Shown piece after piece: positions 37,217 through 47,527 of a stretch of DNA of 64,000 bases. Below the pieces are notes generated by a model. The model made no database searches. It had not been told where the DNA came from and was given only the letters and a program-made list of their open reading frames with translations. The stretch is from Bacillus sp. Bos-x628. GTDB lineage: Bacteria > Bacillota > Bacilli > Bacillales > Bacillaceae. Position 1 is the stretch's first letter. Each line of letters opens with the position of its first letter. Where the stretch lies: positions 930,001 to 994,000 of the forward strand of contig NZ_CP159358.1 in the NCBI RefSeq assembly GCF_040500475.1, written 5' to 3'. The position numbers were made by a program, and so were the translations under genes.

Positions 37217-38023
37217 TTACTTTTTATGTTTGATTCCTTTTATGTAGTCTTGCAAGATTTTTTCACAGATGGATTTGTTCCCTGCAACGATACTGTTTTT
37301 GTCTAGGAAGGTGAGCGGTTCTCCGTGAATGTTTGAGTAAACAGCTCCTACCTCATCAAGCAATACGCAACCGGCTGCATAATCCCATGGCGAAAGCCTC
37401 ATGGTCACGTAAGCGTCACTTCTGCCACTTGCAATATAAGCAAGTTCAAGGGCAGCTGAGCCAATGTTCCTTGTTCCTCTGACATCACGCACGAGTCGAG
37501 CAAACGGTTTTGCATCGAAATACGGACTTTCAATAACCCATGTTGGATTAATGCCAACAATCGCTTTTTCTATGGCTACTTCCTTTAGTCGCGGCAGCGC
37601 TATATCATTCATATACGCTCCTTTTCCTTTGACTGCATGGTATAGCTCGTCATGAATGACATCATAAATAAGACCGATTTTTCCGATTCCATTTTCAAAT
37701 ATCCCTATTGAAATGGCGAAATTCCGTTTTTGATGGACAAAGTTCATCGTTCCATCAATCGGATCAATAATCCAGACAATCCCATCAAGGGAAGTTATCT
37801 GTTCCCCTTGGCCCTCTTCCCCTAAGATGTGATGGTCTGTAAATGTCGACTGAATTTTTTCAATGAAAAAACGTTCTGTTTCTTTATCAATATTTGTGAC
37901 AAGATCATTTGGATTTGATTTTGTTTCAATTGATAGACCTTCCTGCATGGATACTTTCATGCGGTTTCCCGCTTCTTTTACCCAGAGCTTTGCAAGACGG
38001 TCAATTTCCAGCCAGTTTGTCAT
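37217..38023 (-). CDS. suhB: Inositol-1-monophosphatase family protein (YktC/SuhB)
   Basis: The 268-residue protein has the metal-binding signatures of Mg-dependent inositol monophosphatases: GEEGQGEQ (Glu), WIIDPIDGTMNFVH (Asp-Pro-Ile-Asp-Gly), and SPWDYAAGCVLLDEVG. It should hydrolyse phosphate monoesters such as inositol 1-phosphate; some relatives act on NADP. It is oriented toward ylaA on the same strand with its own terminator, and follows ykzI by about 130 bases. Confidence 0.93.
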   Translation of the reverse strand: MTNWLEIDRLAKLWVKEAGNRMKVSMQEGLSIETKSNPNDLVTNIDKETERFFIEKIQSTFTDHHILGEEGQGEQITSLDGIVWIIDPIDGTMNFVHQKRNFAISIGIFENGIGKIGLIYDVIHDELYHAVKGKGAYMNDIALPRLKEVAIEKAIVGINPTWVIESPYFDAKPFARLVRDVRGTRNIGSAALELAYIASGRSDAYVTMRLSPWDYAAGCVLLDEVGAVYSNIHGEPLTFLDKNSIVAGNKSICEKILQDYIKGIKHKK

Positions 38024-38113
38024 CAGCCTGAAAACCTCTTTTCTATGTATAACCTGTTTATATTAGGATACTGATTTTATGTACGTAAAAGCAAGAAAAA
38101 TGCAGCTTCATAC

Positions 38114-38143
38114 AAAAACGAACCGATGAATTGGTTCGTTTTT
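38114..38143 (-). terminator. Terminator of ykzI
   Basis: Perfect 11-bp stem (38114-38124 with 38133-38143, AAAAACGAACC/GGTTCGTTTTT), ending in T on the minus strand. Confidence 0.85.
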
Positions 38144-38155
38144 ACCTCACTTGTT

Positions 38156-38344
38156 CTACCCTTGAAGCTGTTCCCATTCTTTTCTTAGGCGCTCAAGCTT
38201 TCGTTTGCTTCGTTCAATTTGGATGTCATCTTTTTGCTCGATGGCTTCATGAAGCGTAGAAAGTTCATAATCAACCTCTAATCTCCACACAACAATGCGA
38301 TTCTTCTTCTCCTGTCTATGCCCATGCTTCACGATTTGCTTCAT
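38156..38344 (-). CDS. ykzI: YkzI, small helical hypothetical protein
   Basis: A 62-residue highly charged protein; the C-terminal half (TLHEAIEQKDDIQIERSKRK) is a predicted helix or short coiled coil. I recognise YkzI from position between suhB and yktB. Function unknown. The gap from 38345 to 38633 holds only the yktB promoter on the plus strand. Confidence 0.72.
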   Translation of the reverse strand: MKQIVKHGHRQEKKNRIVVWRLEVDYELSTLHEAIEQKDDIQIERSKRKLERLRKEWEQLQG

Positions 38345-38574
38345 TGGTCAACGCCCCTTCCAGAGAATGATTCATTCCTTGCCAGTTTTCATTTATGAAA
38401 GATTCAATTGATAAGAGAAACGGTTCTTGCTTATATCGTATGAAGAGATCGCATAACCGTAACGACATTCTAAAAATTGTGTTTTTACCTATTTCTTATG
38501 TACCACTAAATTGATGGTTTTAAACGCTAAATCGCTTCAGCAGTAACTCTTTCTCTTCATGGTGCATCTTTTTT

Positions 38575-38602
38575 TTGAGCTTGACCTAAGCTATGATAAA
38601 AT
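38575..38602 (+). promoter_or_regulatory. Putative promoter of yktB
   Basis: TTGAGC (38575-38580), 16-base spacer, TGATAAAAT with an extended -10 (hexamer 38597-38602), about 30 bases before the start codon. Confidence 0.5.
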
Positions 38603-38633
38603 ATGATCAGCGAAAATAAACAGGAGGCCTAAC

Positions 38634-39269
38634 ATGAGTGAGATGCGTTTTAATGATGAAGATTTTGAAACATTCACAGTTGACGGTTTAGATGAACGAA
38701 TGACCGTATTAAAGAAAAGAGTCCGTCCAAAGCTTGAAGCACTTGGCGAACACTTTGCCCCGCTCCTTTCTTCTGTTACAGGTGATGAGATGTTTGTCCA
38801 TGTAGCAAAACATGCAAGAAGATCGGTGAACCCGCCAAATGATACGTGGGTAGCTTTCGCAAACAGCAAGCGCGGCTATAAAAAACTCCCTCATTTTCAA
38901 ATTGGACTTTGGAAAACCCATGTATTTGTTTGGTTTGCGCTTATATACGAATCTCCTGTCAAAGGTGAGTATGGTCAGTTATTTGAAAAAGAGCTAGATA
39001 CCATTCAAAAGAAAATTCCGCAAGATTTTGTTTGGTCTAAGGATCATATGAAACCAGACGTACTGCGCCACAGCGAGCTTGATGCTGAAGGGCTGAAAAC
39101 ATTATTTCAACGTGTGCAAACAGTGAAAAGAGCCGAACTTCTTTGCGGTATCCAGCTACCTAGAGAGGAAGTCGTTCAAATGAATAATGAAGCATTTTTA
39201 TCAAAAATTGAAGAAGCCTTCCATACTTTAGCATTTCTTTACCGCTTCACCCATAAAGAATCTGTATAA
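38634..39269 (+). CDS. yktB: YktB, DUF1054/UPF0637 family protein
   Basis: This is a 211-residue cytoplasmic protein, starting [20 protein letters not shown], with the DUF1054 blocks [20 protein letters not shown] and [21 protein letters not shown] Staphylococcus structure is known for the family but no function. ATG at 38634 follows AGGAGG. It converges on yktA with a shared terminator. Confidence 0.88.
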   Translation: MSEMRFNDEDFETFTVDGLDERMTVLKKRVRPKLEALGEHFAPLLSSVTGDEMFVHVAKHARRSVNPPNDTWVAFANSKRGYKKLPHFQIGLWKTHVFVWFALIYESPVKGEYGQLFEKELDTIQKKIPQDFVWSKDHMKPDVLRHSELDAEGLKTLFQRVQTVKRAELLCGIQLPREEVVQMNNEAFLSKIEEAFHTLAFLYRFTHKESV

Positions 39270-39297
39270 AAAACGAGCCAAAATTGGCTCGTTTTTT
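39270..39297. terminator. Terminator between yktB and yktA
   Basis: Perfect 11-bp stem (39270-39280 with 39285-39295, AAAACGAGCCA/TGGCTCGTTTT) with a T run on each exit side. Confidence 0.88.
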
Positions 39298-39565
39298 ACA
39301 TACGTATGATGGCTGTTTCTTCTGCTTCCTTCGCCTTTTTTACTGTGCGGTAAGAGGAATAACCACTTCCCTTTTCAAAAGCTGCACAATACGTCTTTTC
39401 CTCTGATTTTGATGGCACAACCTCTTTAAACCGCTTATAAGCATTTAACAGCTCCTGTTTCGCTACCCCTTTTTCATATGCTTTTTCAATCGCTTGGAAA
39501 AACGAAATGACAGCAATTTTTTCCTCTGTTGTCCATTCGATATCCATTGGATATTGATATTCCAT
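39296..39565 (-). CDS. yktA: YktA, UPF0223 family protein
   Basis: The 89-residue protein starts MEYQYPMDIEWTTEEKIAVI and continues with AYEKGVAKQELLNAYKRFKE, diagnostic of UPF0223. It is all-helical and cytoplasmic, function unknown. It diverges from speA. Confidence 0.88.
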   Translation of the reverse strand: MEYQYPMDIEWTTEEKIAVISFFQAIEKAYEKGVAKQELLNAYKRFKEVVPSKSEEKTYCAAFEKGSGYSSYRTVKKAKEAEETAIIRM

Positions 39566-39652
39566 TTACTCTTCCCTCACTTTAACATGACTCTTTTCAT
39601 TTGAACTTCTATTATAGCATCACATAAACAAGACACTGCTTGATTTTTATAC

Positions 39653-39681
39653 TTTACATTCCGAACAGTTCATAATATAAT
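39653..39681 (+). promoter_or_regulatory. SigA promoter of speA
   Basis: TTTACA (39653-39658), 17-base spacer, TATAAT (39676-39681). Confidence 0.75.
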
Positions 39682-39758
39682 TTTTTTGTTTTATGCAATG
39701 AAATCTGCTACTTAACGGCATAATAACAGCAGGTATTTCGATGAAGGTGGGAAAGCAA

Positions 39759-41231
39759 TTGTCACAACATGATACACCCTTATACACTGGCCTCAAAAAA
39801 CATGCTTCAACAAATCCAGTACAATTTCACATTCCAGGCCATAAAAAAGGAGCCGGAATGGACCCTGAATTTCGAGCATTTATTGGAGACAATGCGCTAA
39901 GTATTGACCTCATTAATATAGAGCCTCTCGATGATTTGCATTCTCCTCGAGGGATAATAAAAGAAGCACAGGAATTAGCAGCCGAAGCATTCGGTGCAGA
40001 CCATACTTTTTTCTCCATTCAAGGAACAAGCGGCGCCATTATGACAATGGTAATGACCGTCTGCGGACCTGGCGATAAAATCATTGTTCCGCGTAACGTC
40101 CATAAATCAATTATGTCAGCGATTGTATTCTCTGGTGCAATTCCTATTTTTATTCATCCAGAAATCGACAAAAAGCTTGGCATTTCTCACGGCATTACGC
40201 CAGCCTCAGCACAAAAAGCACTCACTGAACATCCAGATGCAAAAGGACTGCTTGTAATTAACCCGACGTATTTTGGCATCTCAGCTGACTTAAAAACAAT
40301 TGTGGAGATTGCCCATTCATTTGGTGTGCCGGTCCTTGTTGATGAAGCGCACGGCGTACACATTCATTTTCACGATGAGCTGCCACTCTCTGCGATGCAA
40401 GCAGGAGCTGATATGGCAGCAACAAGTGTTCATAAACTAGGAGGTTCTCTCACACAAAGCTCTATTTTAAATATGAAGGAAGGACTTGTCTCAAAAGACC
40501 GTGTCCAATCTATTTTGAGCATGCTTACAACAACGTCTACTTCTTATTTGCTGTTAGCATCACTGGATGTCGCCAGAAAACGATTAGCCACCGAAGGAAA
40601 AGCACTTGCGGATAAAGCGATTCGTTTAGCTGAAACTGCCAGAGATCGTTTGAATCAAATTGATGGAATTACCTGTATCGGTCAAGAGATATTAGATTCG
40701 GCTTCGACTTACGATTATGACCCAACCAAATTAATTATCTCCATTAAAGACCTTGGGCTGAATGGTCATGATGTTGAAAAATGGTTGAGAGAAAGCTATC
40801 GTATTGAAGTGGAGCTCTCTGACCTTTACAACATTTTATGTATCGTGACACCTGGTGATTCTGAAGAAACCATTGATACCCTTGTGTCTGCTATGGAAGA
40901 GATTGCAGCTACATCTGCACGTGATGACGGGAAACACGCCGTTACGGAAGTGCTATTACCTGAAATCCCATCACTTGCTATGACCCCGCGCGATGCTTTT
41001 TACGCCACAACTGAAGTGATCCCATTCAAAAAAGCTGCTGGTCGTATTATTGCAGAGTTTGTCATGGTGTACCCGCCTGGTATTCCGATTTTTATCCCAG
41101 GCGAGATCATTACAGAAGAAAATATTTCGTATATCTTTAAAAATATTGAAATTGGTCTACCTGTTCAAGGACCTGAAGATTCTACGTTAGAAATGATTCG
41201 AGTCATTAAAGAACAAAAACCAATTTTATAA
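39759..41231 (+). CDS. speA: Arginine decarboxylase (biosynthetic)
   Basis: SpeA decarboxylates arginine to agmatine, the first step of spermidine synthesis in Bacillus. The 490-residue protein is a fold-type I PLP enzyme of the Orn/Lys/Arg decarboxylase group: FHIPGHKKGAGMDPEF, PLP-binding DEAHGVHIHFHDELPLS, and SVHKLGGSLTQSS with the Schiff-base Lys. TTG at 39759, seven bases after GAAGGTGGG, gives the same length as B. subtilis SpeA; the ATG six codons upstream overlaps that site. Confidence 0.95.
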   Translation: MSQHDTPLYTGLKKHASTNPVQFHIPGHKKGAGMDPEFRAFIGDNALSIDLINIEPLDDLHSPRGIIKEAQELAAEAFGADHTFFSIQGTSGAIMTMVMTVCGPGDKIIVPRNVHKSIMSAIVFSGAIPIFIHPEIDKKLGISHGITPASAQKALTEHPDAKGLLVINPTYFGISADLKTIVEIAHSFGVPVLVDEAHGVHIHFHDELPLSAMQAGADMAATSVHKLGGSLTQSSILNMKEGLVSKDRVQSILSMLTTTSTSYLLLASLDVARKRLATEGKALADKAIRLAETARDRLNQIDGITCIGQEILDSASTYDYDPTKLIISIKDLGLNGHDVEKWLRESYRIEVELSDLYNILCIVTPGDSEETIDTLVSAMEEIAATSARDDGKHAVTEVLLPEIPSLAMTPRDAFYATTEVIPFKKAAGRIIAEFVMVYPPGIPIFIPGEIITEENISYIFKNIEIGLPVQGPEDSTLEMIRVIKEQKPIL

Positions 41232-41235
41232 AAAG

Positions 41236-41273
41236 AAAGCATGCTGCCCCAGAACGGAGCTGCATGCTTTTTT
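41236..41273. terminator. Bidirectional terminator of speA and SR1
   Basis: AAAGCATGC (41236-41244) pairs with GCATGCTTT (41262-41270), with T runs in both directions. Confidence 0.88.
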
Positions 41274-41275
41274 AT

Positions 41276-41395
41276 TTATTCAGAGGCTTCATCACAGCAA
41301 TGACAGTGACCACAAGTTCCGTAAAGTGTCGTCACTTTTTCATTCTCAAACTGATCAATGGTTTCATTGCACTCCTGACAAACAATTGTACCCAC
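41276..41395 (-). CDS. sr1P: SR1P, GapA-binding small peptide
   Basis: This 39-residue frame starts MGTIVCQECNETIDQFENEK and ends with a Cys/His-rich tail (CGHCHCCDEASE). It matches SR1P, encoded by the SR1 RNA of B. subtilis, which binds glyceraldehyde-3-phosphate dehydrogenase GapA and promotes its interaction with RNase J1. GTG at 41395 follows AAAAGGGG by eight bases. The CQEC and CGHCHCC clusters suggest zinc binding (inference). RNase J1 (rnjA) lies about 10 kb away in this window. Confidence 0.92.
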   Translation of the reverse strand: MGTIVCQECNETIDQFENEKVTTLYGTCGHCHCCDEASE

Positions 41396-41454
41396 CGTAC
41401 ATTCCCCTTTTCTTCAATCATAGTTTGAAAGCGTTTAATCTATTTCATATCTCT

Positions 41455-41483
41455 ATAATATGATGTCACATTTAAGTTGTCAA
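41455..41483 (-). promoter_or_regulatory. SigA promoter of SR1
   Basis: On the minus strand TTGACA (41478-41483), a 17-base spacer, TATTAT (41455-41460). ATATGAAATAG just downstream resembles the reported CcpN operator pattern at 8 of 10 positions. Confidence 0.85.
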
Positions 41484-41607
41484 CGGTTAATTGTATGGCA
41501 CATTTAATCTATTTTTATTAAAACACATTTTTTTGTCAAATTGAGTGAACGTTTCAATTGTATTTTGCTTCATATCAATTCTGTAACAATTGGATAACAA
41601 TCGAAAA

Positions 41608-41636
41608 TTGTCAAAAAGGACATGATAAACTAAAGT
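41608..41636 (+). promoter_or_regulatory. Putative SigA promoter of slp
   Basis: TTGTCA (41608-41613), 17-base spacer, TAAAGT (41631-41636), about 60 bases before the slp start. AT-rich DNA with several AATTGT/ACAATT short inverted repeats precedes it (41550-41615). Confidence 0.55.
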
Positions 41637-41699
41637 GACTAACAGGGAATCACTCCTAAATATGTTGGTACAACCCCAAAGGATTTTGAGGTGAATAGA

Positions 41700-42089
41700 T
41701 TGAATGTTTTGCGGACCATTCTCATGATATTTCCCATGCTCTTTGTACTTAGCTCATGCTCATTTGCGTATATCATACCGAATAAGACAGAGCAAGTCAG
41801 TCATATTCAAAAGCCGAGAGTTCTATTTTTTACCGATGCAGAAAATCTTGATAAAGAGAGTCCTTATTATGATGCGGTACTCGATTTAAAGAATGAATAC
41901 CCAAAGGAAATGTCGAAGATGATTGTGAAAGAAGATCGAAAAGGCTGGAAAAATGAAGTAGACGAACTGCCAGCTATTTTGCTTGTGAACAATGAAAAAG
42001 TGATCGTGAAGATCGAAGGAGATGTCCGAAGTAAAGAGGATATCTTGTCACCCTTATGTCATGCATTAGACAGCGTGAACACCAATTAA
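41700..42089 (+). CDS. slp: Slp, small lipoprotein
   Basis: The predicted protein of about 129 residues has a signal peptide with lipobox LSSC, so it should be lipid-anchored outside the membrane. The mature part (KPRVLFFTDAENLDKESPYY, ELPAILLVNNEKVIVKIEGD) has a thioredoxin-like rhythm but no CxxC. Slp in B. subtilis is annotated as a small peptidoglycan-associated lipoprotein, with no detailed role. TTG at 41700 follows GAGGTGAATAGA; a GTG at 41691 is an alternative. Confidence 0.78.
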   Translation: MNVLRTILMIFPMLFVLSSCSFAYIIPNKTEQVSHIQKPRVLFFTDAENLDKESPYYDAVLDLKNEYPKEMSKMIVKEDRKGWKNEVDELPAILLVNNEKVIVKIEGDVRSKEDILSPLCHALDSVNTN

Positions 42090-42127
42090 ATTGGCTGATC
42101 TTGCTCCTTATATATATTCATATGAAA

Positions 42128-42155
42128 AAAACCCCTCACGATATGAGGGGTTTTT
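42128..42155. terminator. Bidirectional terminator between slp and pdhD
   Basis: Perfect 11-bp stem (42128-42138 with 42144-42154, AAAACCCCTCA/TGAGGGGTTTT) ends both slp and the pdhABCD operon. Confidence 0.9.
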
Positions 42156-42162
42156 GTGTTCT

Positions 42163-43575
42163 TTATTTTACAATATGGATTGGGCTTCCAATTGCTACTT
42201 CAGCCGTTTCCATTGTGATTTCACCAAGGGTTGGGTGAGCATGAATCGTCATTGCGATATCTTCAGCAGTCACACCAGCTTCGATTGCAAGGCTAAGCTC
42301 TGAAATCATATCAGATGCACCGACACCAGCGATTTGTGCACCGATGACTAGACCGTCTTCTTTACGAGTGATCATTTTCATGAAGCCGTCAGTTGCATCA
42401 AGAGAAAGTGCACGTCCGTTTGCTGCAAATGGGAATTTTGCTGCAACGATCTCGATGCCTTCTTCTTTTGCTTTTGCTTCAGTGTAACCGACAGTTGCAA
42501 GTTCTGGCTCAGAGAATACAACAGCAGGAATACCGAGGTAATCAATTTCAGCTGGCTCTCCAGCGATTGCTTCTGCTGCAATTTTACCTTCATAAGAAGC
42601 TTTATGTGCAAGTGGTGGACCTTCAACGATGTCACCAATTGCGTAAATATTTGGTACGTTTGTGCGGCATTGTTTGTCCGTTTTGACAAGTCCGCGGTCT
42701 GTCAATTCAACACCTGCTTGCTCTAGGCCAAGCTCATCTGTATTTGGACGACGACCTACCGTTACAAGAACGTAGTCAGCGTCAACTGTTTTTTCTTCGC
42801 CTTTTACTTCGAATGTAACAGTTACGCCATCAGATTTTTCTTCAACGCCTTTTGCAAGAGCGTTTGTATGAATTTCGACGTTTCCTTTTTTCTTAAGGTT
42901 ACGTTTTACTAAAGAACTCATTTGCTTTTCAAAGCCTGGAAGAATTTCGTCTCCACCTTCAAGGATTACAACTTCTGTTCCAAAGTTTGCATAAGCTGTT
43001 CCAAGCTCAGTCCCGATGTATCCGCCACCGATGACAACTAACTTTTTAGGTATTTCTTTAAGCGCAAGAGCACCAGTTGAGTTAATCACGCGCTCAGTGT
43101 ATTTAAATGCAGGCAATTCAATTGGACGAGATCCAGTTGCAAGGATTGCATTTTTGAAAGTGTAAGTCTGTGCTGAGTTTTCATCCATCACACGTACAGA
43201 GTTGCTGTCTACGAAATAAGCTTCACCTTTGACGATGTCCACTTTATTTCCTTTAAGAAGACCTTGAACTCCACCTGTTAATTTGCCCACAACAGAAGCT
43301 TTCCACTCTTGAACTTTTGTGAAGTCAACTGTTACGTTTTCAGCTTTAATACCCATATCTTCAGAATGCTTTGCATTTTCAAAACGATGACCAGCATTAA
43401 TTAATGCTTTTGAAGGAATACAACCGACGTTTAGACATACACCGCCAAGCGTTCCTTTTTCAACAATTGTTACTTTTTGCCCAAGTTGTGCAGCACGAAT
43501 AGCAGCTACATATCCACCAGGACCTGCACCGATGACAAGAGTATCTGTTTCGATTGGGAAATCTCCTACTACCAT
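42163..43575 (-). CDS. pdhD: Dihydrolipoyl dehydrogenase (E3)
   Basis: PdhD reoxidises dihydrolipoamide of the E2 subunits with NAD+. The 470-residue flavoprotein has the FAD-binding [17 protein letters not shown], the redox disulfide [14 protein letters not shown], the NAD-binding [10 protein letters not shown], and the C-terminal catalytic His-Glu in HAHPTLGE. It follows pdhC by four bases, ATG after GGAGGCG. In Bacillus it is shared with other 2-oxoacid dehydrogenases. Confidence 0.98.
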   Translation of the reverse strand: MVVGDFPIETDTLVIGAGPGGYVAAIRAAQLGQKVTIVEKGTLGGVCLNVGCIPSKALINAGHRFENAKHSEDMGIKAENVTVDFTKVQEWKASVVGKLTGGVQGLLKGNKVDIVKGEAYFVDSNSVRVMDENSAQTYTFKNAILATGSRPIELPAFKYTERVINSTGALALKEIPKKLVVIGGGYIGTELGTAYANFGTEVVILEGGDEILPGFEKQMSSLVKRNLKKKGNVEIHTNALAKGVEEKSDGVTVTFEVKGEEKTVDADYVLVTVGRRPNTDELGLEQAGVELTDRGLVKTDKQCRTNVPNIYAIGDIVEGPPLAHKASYEGKIAAEAIAGEPAEIDYLGIPAVVFSEPELATVGYTEAKAKEEGIEIVAAKFPFAANGRALSLDATDGFMKMITRKEDGLVIGAQIAGVGASDMISELSLAIEAGVTAEDIAMTIHAHPTLGEITMETAEVAIGSPIHIVK

Positions 43576-43579
43576 GATA

Positions 43580-44911
43580 TTACGCCTCCATTAAAATTAA
43601 TTGTGGATCATTCAATAAACGCTTGATGTGGTTAAGGGCATTTTGCGCAGTAGCTCCATCAATCATACGATGGTCAAAGCTTAGGGAAAGAGCTAAGACT
43701 GGAGCTGCAACGATTTCGCCATCACGTACAATCGCTTTTTCAGCGATACGGCCAATTCCAAGGATCGCTACTTCTGGGTGATTAATTACTGGCGTAAACC
43801 ATTGACCACCAGCAGAACCGATGTTTGTGATGGTGCAAGATGCACCTTTCATTTCAGCAGGAGCCAATTTACCTTCACGTGCTTTTGTTGCAAGCTCATT
43901 AATTTCGTTAGATACTTCAAAAATTGCTTTGCGGTCAGTATTTTTCACAACTGGAACAAGCAAGCCTTTTTCAGTATCTGCTGCAATTCCGATGTTGTAG
44001 TAATGCTTTTGAACAACTTCATCCGTTTTATCATCAATAGAAGTATTCAATACTGGGTATTTCTTCAGTGCAGAAGTAAGAGCTTTTACAACGTAAGGCA
44101 AGTAAGTTAACTTGATTCCTTGATCAGCTGCAACTTGTTTGAATTGTTTACGGTGTGCAACAAGGTTTGTTACGTCAACTTCATCCATTAATGTAACGTG
44201 TGGAGCTGTATGCTTAGAGTTCACCATTGCTTTGGCGATTGCTTTGCGGATTCCGCTCATTTTTTCACGAGTTTCTGGGAATTCTCCTTCAAGAACTGGA
44301 GCTGCTGCCGCTTTTGGAGCTTCTTCTTTCGTGCTTTCAGCTACTTGAGGCGCTGCATCTTGGCTTACAGAACCACCATTTAAGAAGTTGTCGATATCTT
44401 CTTTTAGCACGCGGCCATTTTTACCAGTACCTGCAACTTTGTAAATTTCAACGCCTTTTTCACGTGCATATTTACGTACAGATGGCATAGCGATGACACG
44501 CTTGTTTGGATCAGCATCCACTTGCTCTTGGACGCCTGCGCCAGTTGCTGCAGCATCAGCTTGTGCAACTTCTTTTTTCTCTGGTTCATGACCAGATTCA
44601 GCAGTACCTTGTACTTGAGCTTCAGTTTTTGCTTCGCCTTCTTCGCTGCCTTTAAATTGAAGATTTTCATAACCAGGTGCGTCAAACGTAATAATTGTTT
44701 GTCCTACAGTTGCAACTGTTCCCTCTTCAACTTTTAATTCTAATACTTTTCCTTTTACAGGTGAAGGAATTTCTACAACTGCTTTATCGTTTTGTACCTC
44801 TGCTAAAACATCATCTTCATTTACTTCATCATTTGGTTTTACAAACCACTTAACGATCTCACCTTCGTGGATACCTTCTCCGATGTCCGGAAGTTTAAAT
44901 TCAAATGCCAC
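43580..44911 (-). CDS. pdhC: Dihydrolipoamide acetyltransferase (pyruvate dehydrogenase E2)
   Basis: The 443-residue core enzyme has one N-terminal lipoyl domain (residues 1-80, lipoylated Lys in [15 protein letters not shown]), an Ala/Glu-rich linker, a peripheral subunit-binding domain (about 133-170, [20 protein letters not shown]), a second linker, and the acetyltransferase domain ending in [12 protein letters not shown] with the catalytic His. GTG at 44911 follows AGGAGGCGAAAATA. A strong hairpin separates it from pdhB. Confidence 0.98.
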   Translation of the reverse strand: MAFEFKLPDIGEGIHEGEIVKWFVKPNDEVNEDDVLAEVQNDKAVVEIPSPVKGKVLELKVEEGTVATVGQTIITFDAPGYENLQFKGSEEGEAKTEAQVQGTAESGHEPEKKEVAQADAAATGAGVQEQVDADPNKRVIAMPSVRKYAREKGVEIYKVAGTGKNGRVLKEDIDNFLNGGSVSQDAAPQVAESTKEEAPKAAAAPVLEGEFPETREKMSGIRKAIAKAMVNSKHTAPHVTLMDEVDVTNLVAHRKQFKQVAADQGIKLTYLPYVVKALTSALKKYPVLNTSIDDKTDEVVQKHYYNIGIAADTEKGLLVPVVKNTDRKAIFEVSNEINELATKAREGKLAPAEMKGASCTITNIGSAGGQWFTPVINHPEVAILGIGRIAEKAIVRDGEIVAAPVLALSLSFDHRMIDGATAQNALNHIKRLLNDPQLILMEA

Positions 44912-44982
44912 TATTTTCGCCTCCTAGATTTTGTTGAACCCTTGTTGTGTATTGATTACACGATTATCATGCAATTGATAAA

Positions 44983-45009
44983 GGGGAAGAGAAATAAATT
45001 CTTTTCCCC
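44983..45009 (-). promoter_or_regulatory. Hairpin between pdhB and pdhC
   Basis: GGGGAAGAGA (44983-44992) pairs with TCTTTTCCCC (45000-45009, one G-T pair). No T run follows on the minus strand; the next bases are TTTATCAATTG. It looks like an mRNA processing or stability structure within the operon rather than a full terminator. Confidence 0.6.
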
Positions 45010-45022
45010 CTCTGTCATTTAA

Positions 45023-46000
45023 TTAAAATTCAAGAACTTTCTTAGCTGTTTCAAGCACGTCTTTATGGTTTGGTAGCCATACGCTCTCAGCTTGAGAGAA
45101 AGCAAAGACTGTATCAGGTGCAGCTACACGAAGTACTGGTGCTTCTAGACTAAGAATTGCTCTATCATTGATTTCAGCTACTACGTTTGCAGCAATACCG
45201 GCTTGCTTTTGAGCTTCTTGAACAACGATTGCGCGGCCTGTTTTTTCTACAGATGCGATAATTGTTTCAATATCAAGCGGGCTTACTGTACGAAGGTCGA
45301 TCACTTCAGCAGAAACGCCTTCTTTTTCAAGTTCTTCAGCAGCTTTAAGTGATTCGTGAACCATTGCACCATAAGTAATGATTGAAAGGTCAGTACCTTC
45401 ACGTTTCACGTCCGCTTTACCGATTTCAATTGTGTACTCTTCTTCAGGAACTTCCTGACGGAAAGAGCGATACAGTTTCATATGCTCAAGGAAGACAACT
45501 GGATCGTTGTCGCGAATTGCAGAGATAAGCAGTCCTTTTGCATCGTAAGGTGTTGAAGGAATTACAACCTTGAGTCCAGGCTGCTGAGCTACAAGACCTT
45601 CTAAACTATCAGCGTGAAGCTCAGGCGTATGGACCCCTCCGCCAAATGGAGAACGAATTGTCACTGGAGAATGCCAGCGTCCACCAGAACGATAACGCAT
45701 ACGAGCCATTTGTCCAGAAATAGAATCTAAAACTTCGTAAACGAATCCGAAAAATTGAATTTCCATTACTGGGCGGAATTCTTGTAGTCCAAGGCCAATT
45801 GCAAGACCGCCAATACCAGATTCAGCAAGTGGAGTATCGAAAACACGATCCTCACCAAACTCTTTTTGCAATCCTTCAGTCGCACGGAATACGCCGCCGT
45901 TTACACCAACGTCTTCACCGAAAACGAGAACGTTTTCGTCATTTTTCAGTTCTGTGCGTAACGCATCAGTGATCGCTTGAATCATTGTCATTTGCGCCAT
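45023..46000 (-). CDS. pdhB: Pyruvate dehydrogenase E1 component, beta subunit
   Basis: The 325-residue protein has the transketolase pyrimidine-binding domain ([39 protein letters not shown] with the cofactor-activating Glu) and a transketolase C domain ([13 protein letters not shown]). With PdhA it forms the alpha2beta2 E1 heterotetramer that decarboxylates pyruvate. It follows pdhA by three bases. Confidence 0.98.
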   Translation of the reverse strand: MAQMTMIQAITDALRTELKNDENVLVFGEDVGVNGGVFRATEGLQKEFGEDRVFDTPLAESGIGGLAIGLGLQEFRPVMEIQFFGFVYEVLDSISGQMARMRYRSGGRWHSPVTIRSPFGGGVHTPELHADSLEGLVAQQPGLKVVIPSTPYDAKGLLISAIRDNDPVVFLEHMKLYRSFRQEVPEEEYTIEIGKADVKREGTDLSIITYGAMVHESLKAAEELEKEGVSAEVIDLRTVSPLDIETIIASVEKTGRAIVVQEAQKQAGIAANVVAEINDRAILSLEAPVLRVAAPDTVFAFSQAESVWLPNHKDVLETAKKVLEF

Positions 46001-46003
46001 GGC

Positions 46004-47143
<1,140 letters not shown>

Positions 47144-47335
47144 TTAACAGTCAATTTGTCGTGAATCCATTTATACATACAGATATAGGATAACCCAAAA
47201 TACTCATATAACTCCTGTATATCATAGTCACTAACATTCTTGTCGAAACATAGGTTGTTGGATTATATTTGAGTCCTTCTAACTGTATTAACGATAGTTC
47301 ACAAAAAACTAATACAACTTCTGTTAACAAGGTTT

Positions 47336-47364
47336 AGTTTACAACAAGAAAAATAGTCCGTCAA
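47336..47364 (-). promoter_or_regulatory. SigA promoter of pdhABCD with long leader
   Basis: On the minus strand TTGACG (47359-47364), a 17-base spacer, TAAACT (47336-47341). The start point would be near 47329, leaving a 210-base untranslated leader. No other comparable promoter is visible closer to pdhA. Confidence 0.55.
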
Positions 47365-47451
47365 TTGATTTAACGGCTTTATTTAAATAAATGTATTCGC
47401 TTTACTTTTTCATGAGACCTGTATCCATCTGTTTCGCAAGCAACATAAACT

Positions 47452-47478
47452 GTACTAGTATAGAATATACTACTGTAC
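47452..47478. repeat. Inverted repeat upstream of the pdhA promoter
   Basis: GTACTAGTATA (47452-47462) and TATACTACTGTAC (47466-47478) are inverted copies apart from a 2-base bulge, separated by GAA. TGTACTA also occurs directly repeated at the two ends. It lies in the 408-base gene-free stretch between pdhA and ykyA and could be a protein-binding site. Confidence 0.5.
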
Positions 47479-47527
47479 TACAATAGCAAATGATTGTTTT
47501 TGTCGAAAAATAAAAAAGAGCTGTTGT

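Larger units (their letters stand above)
41232..41448 (-). ncRNA. sr1: SR1 dual-function regulatory RNA
   Basis: Between speA and slp, a transcript of about 210-217 bases is framed by an excellent promoter (41455-41483) and the shared terminator at 41236-41270, on the minus strand; B. subtilis SR1 is 205 nt at the same locus. SR1 base-pairs with ahrC mRNA, which encodes the arginine regulator, and encodes the SR1P peptide. It is repressed in B. subtilis under glycolytic conditions by CcpN and to a lesser degree CcpA; a sequence resembling a cre site (TGAAAGCGTTTAAT, plus strand near 41426) lies at the RNA's 5' end. Ends are estimated. Confidence 0.88.

Noticed and set aside
41426..41439. A definite cre site in SR1
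   Set aside because: The half TGAAAGCG fits but the other half lacks the conserved C, so it is reported only as a resemblance.
43778..44383. Long antisense frames inside pdhC and other pdh genes
   Set aside because: They are shadows of strongly biased codon use in the E2 and E3 genes: no start signals, low-complexity content.
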